Assembly (NCBI RefSeq): GCF_000422465.1
Contig: NZ_KE383846.1
Coordinates: forward strand, 359,444-423,443
Length of the DNA stretch: 64,000 bases
Origin: Paenibacillus harenae DSM 16969
Lineage (GTDB): Bacteria; Bacillota; Bacilli; Paenibacillales; Paenibacillaceae
Reading direction: 5' to 3'
Shown here in pieces: positions 1 through 9,189 of the stretch; the first letter of the stretch is position 1, and each line of letters opens with the position of its first letter. The notes under the pieces were generated by a model. That model saw nothing but the letters and a program-made list of their open reading frames with translations. It searched no databases and was not told the DNA's origin. Position numbers and translations under genes: made by a program.

Positions 1-912
1 CACGTCGCGGCGCTCTAGCAAACAGGAGATAAATTGCAGGGTCTCCTGAATATAAGCATCGTTGTACCTCTCCAGGAAGAAGTGAAGCGGTTTGTCGCGG
101 TAGACGCCTTCCGCCGTATGAATCTCTGCCGTATTCGGGTAGTCGTTCGCCGCTGCGGCGCTGCCGCCCGAGCCGAACACCTCGACGCGCTGGTCGTAGC
201 CGTACACCGCTTTGCGGCTGTTATCGATGACGCCAAGCGCCCCGTTCTCGAACCGGATCGTGACGATCGCCGTATCCACGTCGCCAAACTCCGCGAATAC
301 CGGATCCACGAGCACGCTCCCGTACGCGTGCACCTCCTCCGCCTCGCTGCCGGACAGAAACCGGGCCATGTCGAAATCATGGATCGTCATATCCATGAAC
401 ATGCCGCCCGACGTGCGGATGTAATCTTTGCCCGGAGGGGCCGGGTCGCGTGACGTTATTTTCACAAGATGAGGCTCTCCGATTTGTCCCGACCGCACCA
501 GCTCGCGCATCCGCTGGAAATTATGGTCAAAGCGCCGGTTAAAGCCTACCTGCAGCATAACCCCGGCCGCCTCCGCTGCGCCTAACGCCTCCTTGGTCTG
601 CGCGATATCCATGCTGATCGGCTTCTCGCAGAAGATATGCTTGCCCGCTGCCGCGGCCCGCTTAATTAGCGGGACATGCGTATCGGTAGGCGAGCAAATG
701 AAAACCGCCGTAATGCCTTGATGGTTCATTACATCCTCGCTGTCCTGCGTAACGATGCCGATTCCTCTGGCAGCCGCCCACTGGCGCAAGCTGTCGTCCG
801 CGAAAGGGTCGCAGATCGCGACGACCTCCGCATTCGGCATACGCAGCACGTTGTCCGCGTGAATTTTCCCGATCCGTCCAGCTCCAATAATTCCGATTCT
901 GACTTTATCCAT
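1..912 (-). CDS. iolG: myo-inositol 2-dehydrogenase (partial, 3' end outside window)
   Basis: NAD-dependent Gfo/Idh/MocA oxidoreductase, expected to oxidise myo-inositol to scyllo-inosose in the cytoplasm, the first step of inositol catabolism. The frame opens at ATG 912, nine bases after AAGGAG, and is still open at base 1, giving 304 visible codons against about 340 for the family. The Rossmann motif GIIGAGRIGKIH is at residues 7-18 and the family EKP motif at 96-98. It is the last visible gene of the iolD-E-C-A-G series on the minus strand, 63 bases after iolA. Family and context agree; the exact inositol isomer is inferred. Confidence 0.93.
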   Translation of the reverse strand, partial: MDKVRIGIIGAGRIGKIHADNVLRMPNAEVVAICDPFADDSLRQWAAARGIGIVTQDSEDVMNHQGITAVFICSPTDTHVPLIKRAAAAGKHIFCEKPISMDIAQTKEALGAAEAAGVMLQVGFNRRFDHNFQRMRELVRSGQIGEPHLVKITSRDPAPPGKDYIRTSGGMFMDMTIHDFDMARFLSGSEAEEVHAYGSVLVDPVFAEFGDVDTAIVTIRFENGALGVIDNSRKAVYGYDQRVEVFGSGGSAAAANDYPNTAEIHTAEGVYRDKPLHFFLERYNDAYIQETLQFISCLLERRDV

Positions 913-975
913 AGCGTCCTGCTCCTTCAACGGTTAATGCAAAGCAGCCGTAAATTGTGACCTGCGCCAAGCAAA

Positions 976-2436
976 CTACCAACGCGAGGTGACCATTTTC
1001 TTTCTCGTATAAAACTCGACGCCGTCCGTGCCGTTCGCGTGAAGATCGCCGTAAAACGATTTTTTCCAGCCTGAGAACGGGAAGAACGCCATCGGCGCCG
1101 GAACGCCGAGATTAATGCCAAGCATTCCTGCATCAATCGTCTCGCGGAATTGACGGACGCTGCTGCCGTCCTGAGTGAACAGGCATGCCCCGTTCGCGAA
1201 TTCCGACTGATTGGCGAGCTCAATCGCCTCATCCAGCGTTTCCACGCGGACAATCGCCAGCACCGGCGCGAAAATTTCGTCCTCCCATATTTTCATCCCG
1301 CGTTCAACCCGGTCGAAAATCGTCGGTCCGACGAAGTAGCCCGCCTCGCCCGTCGCGGCGTCCTTGCGTCCGTCGCGCAGCAGCAGCGCGCCTTCCTTCT
1401 CGCCGATATCGATGTATTTCAGCGTTCTTTCCTTGTGCGGCCCGCGAATGACGGGACCGAGGAAGACGCCTTCATCCATGCCGTTACCGATGGCAATGCC
1501 GTCTGCCGCTTCCTTCAGCTTGCCGACAAGCGCATCGCCGACCTCGCCGACCGCGACCACGACCGCGCAGGCCATGCACCGCTCGCCGGCCGAGCCGAAG
1601 GCTGCGCCCACGATCTGCTGGACGGCTGCGTCCAGATCGGCGTCCGGCATGACGATCGAGTGGTTTTTGGCGCCGGCCAGCGCCTGCACTCTTTTGCCAT
1701 GCGACGTGCCGGTCTTATAGACGTACTCCGCCACGGGCTGCGAGCCGACGAACGAAATCGCCTTTATATCCGGATGCTCCAGCATGCCGTTGACCACATC
1801 ATGGGCGCCATGAACGATATTCAGCACGCCCTCCGGAAGGCCCGCTTCGGCGAACAGCTCGGCAAGCCGGTTCGCGAGCAGAGGCGTACGCTCAGACGGC
1901 TTCAGCACGAAGACGTTGCCGCACGCGATCGCCAGCGGAAACATCCAGCATGGCACCATCATGGGGAAATTGAACGGCGTAATGCCTCCCACGACACCGA
2001 CCGGATAACGATACATCGCCGACTCCAGATTCGTCGCAATGTCCGGCAGCACCTTGCCCATCATCAGCGTAGGAGCGCCCGCGGCGAATTCGACGCATTC
2101 GATCCCCCGCTGCACTTCCCCATACGCTTCCGCGTAGCTTTTGCCGTTCTCTCTCGTAATGATGGCGGCCAGCTCCTCCCAATGCTCCACGAGCAGCTGC
2201 TGGTATTTGAACAAAATCCGGGCCCGTTTCGGCACCGCCGTCCGGCTCCAAGCAGGGAAGGCTTCCTTGGCCGCTTGAACGGCGGCATCCAGCTCGGACT
2301 TCGAGGATAGCGGAACATAACCCAAAATCTCCTCCGTCGCGGGATTGAAGACCGGCTCCTTGACCGCTGCGTCCGAGGCTGTCCACCTGCCGCCGATATA
2401 ATTATGGATCGTTTGCGCGTTGCTCGTATTCTCCAT
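976..2436 (-). CDS. iolA: methylmalonate-semialdehyde dehydrogenase (CoA-acylating)
   Basis: Converts malonate semialdehyde to acetyl-CoA and CO2 (and methylmalonate semialdehyde to propionyl-CoA), the last step of inositol breakdown. The 486-residue length is normal for the family. The catalytic cysteine lies in GERCMAC at about residue 287. The segment LAGAKNH at 253-259 stands where hydrolytic aldehyde dehydrogenases carry their general-base glutamate; its absence is typical of the CoA-acylating subfamily. ATG 2436 follows an AGAGGAG site. It sits between iolC (20 bases upstream) and iolG and is presumably co-transcribed with them. Confidence 0.93.
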   Translation of the reverse strand: MENTSNAQTIHNYIGGRWTASDAAVKEPVFNPATEEILGYVPLSSKSELDAAVQAAKEAFPAWSRTAVPKRARILFKYQQLLVEHWEELAAIITRENGKSYAEAYGEVQRGIECVEFAAGAPTLMMGKVLPDIATNLESAMYRYPVGVVGGITPFNFPMMVPCWMFPLAIACGNVFVLKPSERTPLLANRLAELFAEAGLPEGVLNIVHGAHDVVNGMLEHPDIKAISFVGSQPVAEYVYKTGTSHGKRVQALAGAKNHSIVMPDADLDAAVQQIVGAAFGSAGERCMACAVVVAVGEVGDALVGKLKEAADGIAIGNGMDEGVFLGPVIRGPHKERTLKYIDIGEKEGALLLRDGRKDAATGEAGYFVGPTIFDRVERGMKIWEDEIFAPVLAIVRVETLDEAIELANQSEFANGACLFTQDGSSVRQFRETIDAGMLGINLGVPAPMAFFPFSGWKKSFYGDLHANGTDGVEFYTRKKMVTSRW

Positions 2437-2456
2437 CGTTGATCAATCTCCTCTCG

Positions 2457-3461
2457 TCAGTTCAGGCTTGCTGCGTTGCTCATTCGTATAAAATCATTGA
2501 CCTGCCCGGCGGTCGGCATGGCGTCGGAGCAGCTGTGGCTGGATACGACGATTGCCGCCGCCGCGCTGCCGTATTCCATGCTTTTCGCAATCGGCCATTG
2601 CTGCATGAGTCCGTACAGGAAGCCGGCCGCATAGGAATCGCCGGCGCCGAACGTCTTGACGACATTCGCTTTGAAGCTTTTGGCGCGGTGGCTGGAGCCG
2701 TCCTTCGCATACGCGATCGAACCGTCCTTGCCGTGCTTGATGATGACGATTTGAGCGCGGTAATCGAACCATTTGGACGCGGTCACATTGTCGTCATGGC
2801 CCGGACCCGCTTCAAACCGCTCCATCATATCGAACTCTTCGCGCGTGCCGATGATGATGTCGCATTTTTCCGCAGCCAGATTGTAGTAAGCCGCCGTTTC
2901 CTCCTCCGAGGTCCAGGTGTAGGGACGATAGTCGAGATCGAACGCAATGACCGCCCCGTGCCTTCTCGCGTATTCGAGCGACTGGAACACGGCCTCCCGG
3001 GAAGGGCTCTTCGCCAGCGCCGTGCCGGAAATAAGCAGCAGCTTGGCGCCGGCAACGACATCCTCCCTCACCTCGCCGGCTGTCAGCAGCAGATCGGCAA
3101 CATTGTCGCGGTACATGAGGATGCTGCAATCCGCAGGGCTTTTAATTTCGGTAAAAGCCAGTCCCGTCACCGCTCCGGTATGATCCGTCACGACATTGCC
3201 CGTATCGATCCCGTTCTGCTCCAGGTAACGGACAATGAATCTGCCCATCTGGTCATTCGCCACTTTGCCGATAAACCCGGTCTTCAGGCCCAGCCTCGCC
3301 ATGCCGATGCATATATTCGCCGGCGAGCCGCCTACGTATTTCGTAAAGGTCACCGTATCCTCCATCGGGCGGTTGATTTCGTTCGCGTTCAAATCGATGC
3401 AAAGGCGCCCTACCGCCACAAAATCCAACGTCTTGTCATCTGGAAATCGGATGCTGCTCAT
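2457..3461 (-). CDS. iolC: 5-dehydro-2-deoxygluconokinase
   Basis: PfkB-family sugar kinase of 334 residues, expected to phosphorylate 5-dehydro-2-deoxy-D-gluconate to the 6-phosphate in inositol catabolism. GGSPANICIGMARLG (44-58) is the N-terminal PfkB signature, and FGAGDSYAAGF (271-281) carries the catalytic aspartate near residue 275. ATG 3461 follows GAGGGGAG, and the stop codon of the upstream iolE lies between that site and the start, so translation is probably coupled. The specific substrate is taken from the iol gene order. Confidence 0.92.
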   Translation of the reverse strand: MSSIRFPDDKTLDFVAVGRLCIDLNANEINRPMEDTVTFTKYVGGSPANICIGMARLGLKTGFIGKVANDQMGRFIVRYLEQNGIDTGNVVTDHTGAVTGLAFTEIKSPADCSILMYRDNVADLLLTAGEVREDVVAGAKLLLISGTALAKSPSREAVFQSLEYARRHGAVIAFDLDYRPYTWTSEEETAAYYNLAAEKCDIIIGTREEFDMMERFEAGPGHDDNVTASKWFDYRAQIVIIKHGKDGSIAYAKDGSSHRAKSFKANVVKTFGAGDSYAAGFLYGLMQQWPIAKSMEYGSAAAAIVVSSHSCSDAMPTAGQVNDFIRMSNAASLN

Positions 3462-3464
3462 ACT

Positions 3465-4385
3465 CTACTCCCCTCTCTGCCCGGTGACGGGCACCAGCGA
3501 GTCGATATATTGCAATGCGCGAAGGGCGTATTCATAGGGAGGATGCAGAGCCGGGTCCTGCTCGCCTTCCAGCATCGCCCAGCCATTGTAGCCTCTTTCC
3601 TGCAGCTCCGTGATGATCGGAAGAAAATCGAGACAACCGTCCCCCGGAACGGTAAACACGCCTTTGCGGATGCAAGTGATAAAGTCGGCATTCCCGGCGC
3701 GGGCTTCGTCCAATACGGACTGACGGACATCCTTCAAATGAACGTAGGCAATCCGGCCGTAATGCTTGCGGAGAACGGCAAGCGGATCGGCGCCGCCGTA
3801 ATACGCATGACCGGTATCGTACAGCAGATAAACAAGCGAAGGATCCGTCTGCTCCATCAACCGGTCAATTTCCTCCGGGCGCTCCACGACCGTTCCGCCA
3901 TGGTGATGATACGTCAGCTTCAGCCCATACTCCCGGGCGATACGGCCTGCGGCGTTCAGCCCATCGGCCAGCGACTGCCAGCCCGCTTCGTCCAGGCGCA
4001 GCACCTCTTTCTCGTTCGGGGTACGACGCGGATCAAAGTGGAGCGAACCGCCAACCTCCGCCGTGCTGATCACCGTGCTGCCCATGCTGCTTAGAAACGC
4101 GGCATGCTCCCGGTACGAAGCCAGCTCCTGCTCGCGGTACGCGGGATCGGAGAACAGCACCGATTTCCACTGCGACACCAATTGAATGCCGCGCGACGCC
4201 AGCTCCCGCTTCAGCAGATCCTTATCTGCCGGATACTTTCTGCCCATTTCCGTTCCCTTCAGTCCGAGCCTCTGTATATCGTCAAGAATCGTTTCGTAGG
4301 CCGTATCCGCCCCGTGCTCGCGAACGTCCTCCCCAACCCAATTGATCGGATGAGCTCCGATTTGAAAAGTTAACCGCTCCAGCAT
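3465..4385 (-). CDS. iolE: inosose dehydratase
   Basis: TIM-barrel enzyme of the xylose-isomerase-like superfamily, expected to dehydrate scyllo-inosose (2-keto-myo-inositol) to the 1,2-dione used by IolD. The N-terminal segment IGAHPINWVGED followed by GTEMGRKYP matches IolE rather than the shorter isomerase IolI. I place the start at ATG 4385, which follows GAGGGGG at good distance, giving 306 residues; an upstream in-frame start at 4430 would add 15 residues without a comparable site. The gene ends four bases before iolC. Confidence 0.9.
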   Translation of the reverse strand: MLERLTFQIGAHPINWVGEDVREHGADTAYETILDDIQRLGLKGTEMGRKYPADKDLLKRELASRGIQLVSQWKSVLFSDPAYREQELASYREHAAFLSSMGSTVISTAEVGGSLHFDPRRTPNEKEVLRLDEAGWQSLADGLNAAGRIAREYGLKLTYHHHGGTVVERPEEIDRLMEQTDPSLVYLLYDTGHAYYGGADPLAVLRKHYGRIAYVHLKDVRQSVLDEARAGNADFITCIRKGVFTVPGDGCLDFLPIITELQERGYNGWAMLEGEQDPALHPPYEYALRALQYIDSLVPVTGQRGE

Positions 4386-4443
4386 TTCGCTTCCCCCTCT
4401 CGGGTTTGCCGAGCAAACCCGTTTCGTCAATGCGTCCTTTCGG

Positions 4444-6306
4444 CTACAGAACTCTCGCCTTTCGAATTTGCTCCGCCATCTCCCGGCGGGAGGCGTTCAC
4501 TTTATCGCTCTCCGACACTTCCGGAACCTCGACCCGCCACCAGGACTCGTAACCGGGAGTGTTCGTGCCCGGCACCACCTTGATTTCGATCAGCGTCGTG
4601 ACGGTTTCCTCACGCGCCTGAAGCAGCGCTTCGCGAAGCTCCTCCGCCGTGCTTGCCTTATAAGCCATTGCTCCCATACTCTGCGCATGGGCGGCAAAGT
4701 CGATCGGCATAAAGCCGCCGTCCAGCCGTCCCGTCCCGGCGTCACGGTAGCGGAATTCGTTGCCGAAGCCGTCGCTGCCGTGTCCGCGCTGCAGGTTATG
4801 AATGCACTGGAAGCCGTGGTTGTCGAACAGCAGCACCGTTATTTTCCGTCTCTCCTGAAGGCTCGTCACCAGCTCGGAATGAAGCATCAGATAGCTGCCG
4901 TCGCCGACGACCGCATAAACGCCGCGGTCCGGCTCGGCCAGAGCAGCGCCGAATGTTCCGCTAATTTCGTAGCCCATGCAGGAGAAGCCGTATTCCATAT
5001 GGTAAGTGCGCGGCTCCGAAGACCGCCACAGCCGGTGCAGATCTCCGGGCAGGCTGCCTGCGGCGCAGACGACGACGTCCGACGGTAGCAGCGTCTCGTT
5101 AATGACGCCAAGCGCCCGCGTCTGCGCCAGCCCGTCGGCATGCTCCAGCGCGTACAGCCGGTCGACCTCCCGGTCCCATTCCGCCTTCCTCTCCCGGATC
5201 TCCGCTTCGCCGTAGCCGGTGCGGTACTGATTAGCTGACAGCTCCTCCTGAAGCGCAGCCAGTCCTTCCCTGGCATCGGCCGTCAGCTGCAATCCGTTCA
5301 GCTTGGCTGAATCGAAACCGCTTACGTTAAGATTGACAAATTGCACGTCATCGCCGAAAGCCGATTTTGACGAGGTCGTAAAATCCGAATACCTCGTCCC
5401 GATGCCGATAATGACGTCTGCCTCCTGCGCGAGCCGGTTGGCTGCCAGCGAGCCGGTCACTCCGATCGCCCCCATGTTCAGCGGGTGATTCCACGGCAGA
5501 GCGCTTTTGCCCGCCTGCGTCTCCGCCACCGGAATGCCGAACGCCTCCGCGAACCCGGCCAGCTGTCTTGCGGCGTCCGCGTAATGAACGCCGCCGCCCG
5601 CTATGATGAGCGGCCTCTTCTTCCCGGCGAGCAGCGCCGCAGCGCGCTGCACCGACTCGCGTGACGGAGGGCGCCTGTCGATGACATGCACCCGCTTCTC
5701 GAAGAACGACGCCGGATAATCGTATGCTTCCGCCTGTACGTCCTGAGGCAGCGCCAGCGTTACCGCTCCCGTATCCGCCGGATCGGTCAGCACCCGCATG
5801 GCTTGAATCGCGGCGCTTATCAGCTGTTCGGGCCGGACAATCCGGTCGAAATAACGGCTGACCGGCCGGAAAGCATCGACAGCCGATACCGTGTAGTCGG
5901 CTTGAACCTCCAGCTGCTGCAGCACGGGATCGGGCTGGCGGCAGGCGAAGTTGTCGCCGGGCAGCAGCAGCACCGGTATCCGGTTCACTGTCGCCGTTGC
6001 GGCGGCCGTCACCATGTTCAGCGCACCCGGACCGATGGATGACGTGCACGCATAAATTTGCCTGCGCCCTTTCTGCTTCGCGAATGCCGCCGCGGCGTGC
6101 ACCATCCCCTGCTCGTTTTTCCCCTGGATGAATGCAAGGCTGCCCGCGCTTCGCTCCAGCGCCTCTCCGAGCCCCGTCACGTTGCCGTGGCCGAAAATAC
6201 CCATGACCCCTTTGACAAACTTCATTTCCACTCCGTCCATCGAGACATACTGCTCGTCCAAAAACCTCAGCAGCGCCTGCGCCATCGTCAAACGTACCGT
6301 TTTCAT
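4444..6306 (-). CDS. iolD: 3D-(3,5/4)-trihydroxycyclohexane-1,2-dione acylhydrolase
   Basis: Thiamine-diphosphate enzyme that hydrolyses the cyclic dione to 5-deoxy-glucuronate, opening the inositol ring. It has the acetolactate-synthase-type three-domain layout. The cofactor motif begins at [11 protein letters not shown], about residues 468-478, and continues to the DNHGFQC segment about 26 residues later. ATG 6306 is preferred because GGAAGGGG ends six bases before it, whereas the alternative ATG at 6312 directly abuts that site. It is the first gene of the operon and lies about 50 bases downstream of the palindrome at 6356-6369. Confidence 0.92.
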   Translation of the reverse strand: MKTVRLTMAQALLRFLDEQYVSMDGVEMKFVKGVMGIFGHGNVTGLGEALERSAGSLAFIQGKNEQGMVHAAAAFAKQKGRRQIYACTSSIGPGALNMVTAAATATVNRIPVLLLPGDNFACRQPDPVLQQLEVQADYTVSAVDAFRPVSRYFDRIVRPEQLISAAIQAMRVLTDPADTGAVTLALPQDVQAEAYDYPASFFEKRVHVIDRRPPSRESVQRAAALLAGKKRPLIIAGGGVHYADAARQLAGFAEAFGIPVAETQAGKSALPWNHPLNMGAIGVTGSLAANRLAQEADVIIGIGTRYSDFTTSSKSAFGDDVQFVNLNVSGFDSAKLNGLQLTADAREGLAALQEELSANQYRTGYGEAEIRERKAEWDREVDRLYALEHADGLAQTRALGVINETLLPSDVVVCAAGSLPGDLHRLWRSSEPRTYHMEYGFSCMGYEISGTFGAALAEPDRGVYAVVGDGSYLMLHSELVTSLQERRKITVLLFDNHGFQCIHNLQRGHGSDGFGNEFRYRDAGTGRLDGGFMPIDFAAHAQSMGAMAYKASTAEELREALLQAREETVTTLIEIKVVPGTNTPGYESWWRVEVPEVSESDKVNASRREMAEQIRKARVL

Positions 6307-6355
6307 CCGCATCCCCTTCCGGTCTTCTTATTCGCCCGCCCTGGCGGGACATGAG

Positions 6356-6369
6356 GTTAAGCGCTTAAC
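6356..6369. promoter_or_regulatory. LacI-type operator-like palindrome upstream of iolD
   Basis: Perfect 14-bp inverted repeat GTTAAGCGCTTAAC. The central CG and flanking AA/TT are typical of LacI/GalR-family operators. The outer bases do not match the CcpA cre consensus, so a dedicated repressor is more likely than general carbon control. No LacI-type gene is in the window. Confidence 0.55.
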
Positions 6370-6430
6370 TTCGTAAAAAAAATCAAATTGGATCGTTTGC
6401 TGTGGACTTCATCTCAAGATAGCCAGCAGC

Positions 6431-6619
6431 TAGTTTCAATAATTGAAGCTAAATCGACTTTCTGTCCATACTGCACCTATTTTGTTTCAACTTTTGAAGC
6501 TAATTTTCTTAATACGCTCAACAAACCCCGAATTCCTTCTAGTTCGTGTCAAAATATGAAATTAGACCCACAATGTGCAGCGTCAGCCAACGTCTAATTT
6601 CAAATTTTGAAGCTAAGCG
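6431..6619. repeat. array of short imperfect inverted repeats (left array)
   Basis: Three clear copies of a roughly 25-bp unit, TARTTTCAA-N-TTGAAGCTAA in outline, start at 6431, 6482 and 6595, and a decayed copy lies near 6545. Starts are about 51-60 bp apart. Each unit is an imperfect inverted repeat with arms TTTCAA and TTGAA. The same unit and period recur at 60497-60683. No recognisable gene explains it. The rest of 6370-6932 holds no gene I can support. Confidence 0.75.
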
Positions 6620-6660
6620 CCGCGTGCAGCACTCGCTCTAACAATAGATACACGACAACA

Positions 6661-6830
6661 GCACTATTACTCAGCACCAGGTCCTCTGCAGCACCGGCAC
6701 TCGGCACTCGGCACTTCTGCACCAGCACTCGCACCCGGCACCAGTACGCTGCAGCCTCGATACTTGCATATAGCGCTCTGCATCTCTGCTGCAACACTCA
6801 GTACCCGGCATTCAGGGAACCGCGCACCTG
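6661..6830. repeat. low-complexity GCAC-rich stretch
   Basis: Sequence dominated by loose repetitions of GCACTCGGCAC, GCACCAG and CTGCAGC. It lies between the inverted-repeat array and the 3' end of the GH105 gene. No coding signal is convincing on either strand. Confidence 0.4.
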
Positions 6831-6932
6831 ATCGCAGTCCCCTGTGCCGCTTCTGCTTCACTATACGATCCTATGTTACGGAAATTAGATAATATGCCTG
6901 TTTCCATCCATACCCGCCAAGGTTTTTTCGCT

Positions 6933-9185
6933 TCACAAGCTAAGGCGAGTCTCCTCGGCAGCCGCCCGTTTCAGGCAGCCGATCTCCACTCCCGCCAGCA
7001 GCATAATGCCGATGCCGTGGTTGTCGTTCACGACCGTTCGCAAATCGTGCATGTAATACTCCGGAGAGAAGGAATACCGCGAACCGCTGCATACGCCGTG
7101 CACATTGCCCTGCCGGTCGATCGCTCCCCCGGTCAGTCCACGCCAGGCATTATACGCCGCGGCGGCATAACCATCCTTGTCCTCCAGCCAGCCGAAACGC
7201 ACGCCTCTGGCAAATGCATACGCGAACATCGCCGTACAGGATGCCTCCTCGTACGCTTCCGGCTGATCAAGCACCTGGCGCCACAGGCCCGAATCCGCCT
7301 GAAGCGCGGAAATGCCCGCGCACAGCTCGCGGAACATGACAAGCAGCGCCTCCCGATCCTGGTGGCCGTCAGGCAGCTTCTCCAGCAGCTCGGACAGCGA
7401 GAACAGACACCAGCCGTTGCCGCGTCCCCACGGCACGCGCGTCGCCTTGCCGTATTTAAAGTCGAACACATGGGACATGACGCCCTCCGGCTCCATGAAT
7501 AAGTAACGCTTATACAGCAGAAACTGTCCCGCAGCCGTGTCCAGCGCTTCTTGCTTACCGGTTGCCGCGGCATAACGTATCAGGAAAGGGGCGCTCATAT
7601 ACAAATCGTCCGCCCACATCGTATCGGCCGCATATTCGCCCGGGCACAGCCGGTAGAAAGCGCCGTCCGGCCGGCGCTCCAGCTTGCGGAGCATGAATTC
7701 GGCGATAACGTCAGCAATGCGCAGGAAGCTTTCATCCCCCGTCTGCAAATAAGCCTCAAGCATCGCGGACCCGAAGGAGCCGCAGTTGTCCAGCATCCGG
7801 ATCAAGACGAGCTGGTGGTTCACCGAAGGGAAACCGTATTCGTCCCTGTCCCATAACGAATAAGCGTACATATCCGTACAGCTGCGGATGTGGCCGAGCG
7901 CGTAATCGGACAAATCCTTCCGGTCAAGCTCGCGCGCTGTACGCAGCAGCCCGTACATCGTTACGCCGAGCGGATAATCCCAGCGCCCGTAATTCGTGGC
8001 GCTTCCCGTTGTCCATTTGTTGCTCAGCATCGCGTTCTCATAATAAGGGCGTACCCAAGTCTGAGGAGCATCGACCCTCCAATAGGTGTGACCGGCGGCG
8101 CGGCCTTCGGAATCGACGACGGGATAAAGCGATGCCGTCGTGCACACCGCGGACGGCTCCAGCTCGGCGGCCGGATCCATCGGCCCGGCGTACAGCCATG
8201 CACCTGCATGCCCATGTACGGCGGCCGGCAGTTCCAGCTGCAGCGGCCTTCCGCCGGAATACGCGCTGCAGGCAAAGCCCCAGCCGTCCGCACCGCTTAC
8301 GCAGCGCACGAGCAGCTGGCGAAGCCCGGGGGCTGCAGACACCTGCACCCGGTAAGTACCGGCAGACTCCAGCTCTACGATCTTCCTGCCGTCGAGCCAT
8401 ATGGCGGCCGGTCCGAAAACACGGCCTTCCAGCACGAGAGGCTCGTCCGAGACCGGCACCTGCAGACCGCACCAGCCGTAGGCGGCGGCCGGCCCGCCGG
8501 GACGCCCGAACAGCCGCTCGCAGTTCGGAAGCGCCGCTTCCTCCTCCGTCCACTTCATGCGCGGATGCCAGGCCAAGCCGGTCTCTTCTTCCGCCTGCTT
8601 GAAATCGGGAAACTCTGCTTCACTCCCGAACAGCCGGCTTTTCACAGCCTCCGTATACACCCAGCCCGCGCTCCCCGCTCTTCCGGCAAAAGGAGCCAGC
8701 ACTTGCATAATGCGCACCTTCGCTTCATCCGCCCCAAATCGGCAGCCAAAGCCCGCCTCCGTCTTGCGCGCCTCCACGAGAACGGCGTTCCAGCCCTTGC
8801 GCAGCAAGAGCGGAATCACGGCTCGCGCATCCGGCTTCATCTCGTCTACCGCATTCGACCTATACAGCATCTCTTCGTTGACGAACAGCCGCACCGGACT
8901 AAGCGGCTCGATGACACCGTCGATCGAGCGCTCGTCGTCGCTCCACACAAGCCCGTATGCGTAAGCATAGTCGCCGTTAACCGCTCCCGGCAGCTTGACG
9001 GATAAATCGATATCGTAAAGTCCGCCGCCCGTCTGCAGCACACCCGATTTGGCGAAAGCGCGCAGCGCGAAGGGGACGGGCGGATTCGCGCCGGCGTAAC
9101 GGCCGGCGAGCACCTCCAATATACGGCGCTCGTCTTCGCCGAACCAGTACCGCGAGCTTTCGCGCGGCTCCATGTAATCGTTCAT
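6933..9185 (-). CDS. glycoside hydrolase family 105 protein with long N-terminal extension
   Basis: Probable unsaturated rhamnogalacturonyl (or unsaturated uronyl) hydrolase acting on oligosaccharides made by pectin lyases. The C-terminal half has the GH105 (alpha/alpha)6 signatures WADDLYMSAPFL, VPWGRGNGW and DSGLWRQVLD. At 750 residues it is about twice the usual 370-380; the N-terminal half has little helix and looks like beta-sandwich accessory domains. No signal peptide is visible, so it probably acts in the cytoplasm. ATG 9185 follows GGGAGG; the upstream gene stops inside that ribosome binding site, so the two are coupled. Last gene of the polysaccharide locus. Confidence 0.82.
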   Translation of the reverse strand: MNDYMEPRESSRYWFGEDERRILEVLAGRYAGANPPVPFALRAFAKSGVLQTGGGLYDIDLSVKLPGAVNGDYAYAYGLVWSDDERSIDGVIEPLSPVRLFVNEEMLYRSNAVDEMKPDARAVIPLLLRKGWNAVLVEARKTEAGFGCRFGADEAKVRIMQVLAPFAGRAGSAGWVYTEAVKSRLFGSEAEFPDFKQAEEETGLAWHPRMKWTEEEAALPNCERLFGRPGGPAAAYGWCGLQVPVSDEPLVLEGRVFGPAAIWLDGRKIVELESAGTYRVQVSAAPGLRQLLVRCVSGADGWGFACSAYSGGRPLQLELPAAVHGHAGAWLYAGPMDPAAELEPSAVCTTASLYPVVDSEGRAAGHTYWRVDAPQTWVRPYYENAMLSNKWTTGSATNYGRWDYPLGVTMYGLLRTARELDRKDLSDYALGHIRSCTDMYAYSLWDRDEYGFPSVNHQLVLIRMLDNCGSFGSAMLEAYLQTGDESFLRIADVIAEFMLRKLERRPDGAFYRLCPGEYAADTMWADDLYMSAPFLIRYAAATGKQEALDTAAGQFLLYKRYLFMEPEGVMSHVFDFKYGKATRVPWGRGNGWCLFSLSELLEKLPDGHQDREALLVMFRELCAGISALQADSGLWRQVLDQPEAYEEASCTAMFAYAFARGVRFGWLEDKDGYAAAAYNAWRGLTGGAIDRQGNVHGVCSGSRYSFSPEYYMHDLRTVVNDNHGIGIMLLAGVEIGCLKRAAAEETRLSL

Positions 9186-9189
9186 GCCC

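Noticed and set aside
1150-2310. 386-codon plus-strand frame
   Set aside because: Fully antisense to iolA, arginine-rich shadow composition, no family motif.
2439-4094. 551-codon plus-strand frame
   Set aside because: Antisense to iolC and iolE; typical high-GC shadow frame.
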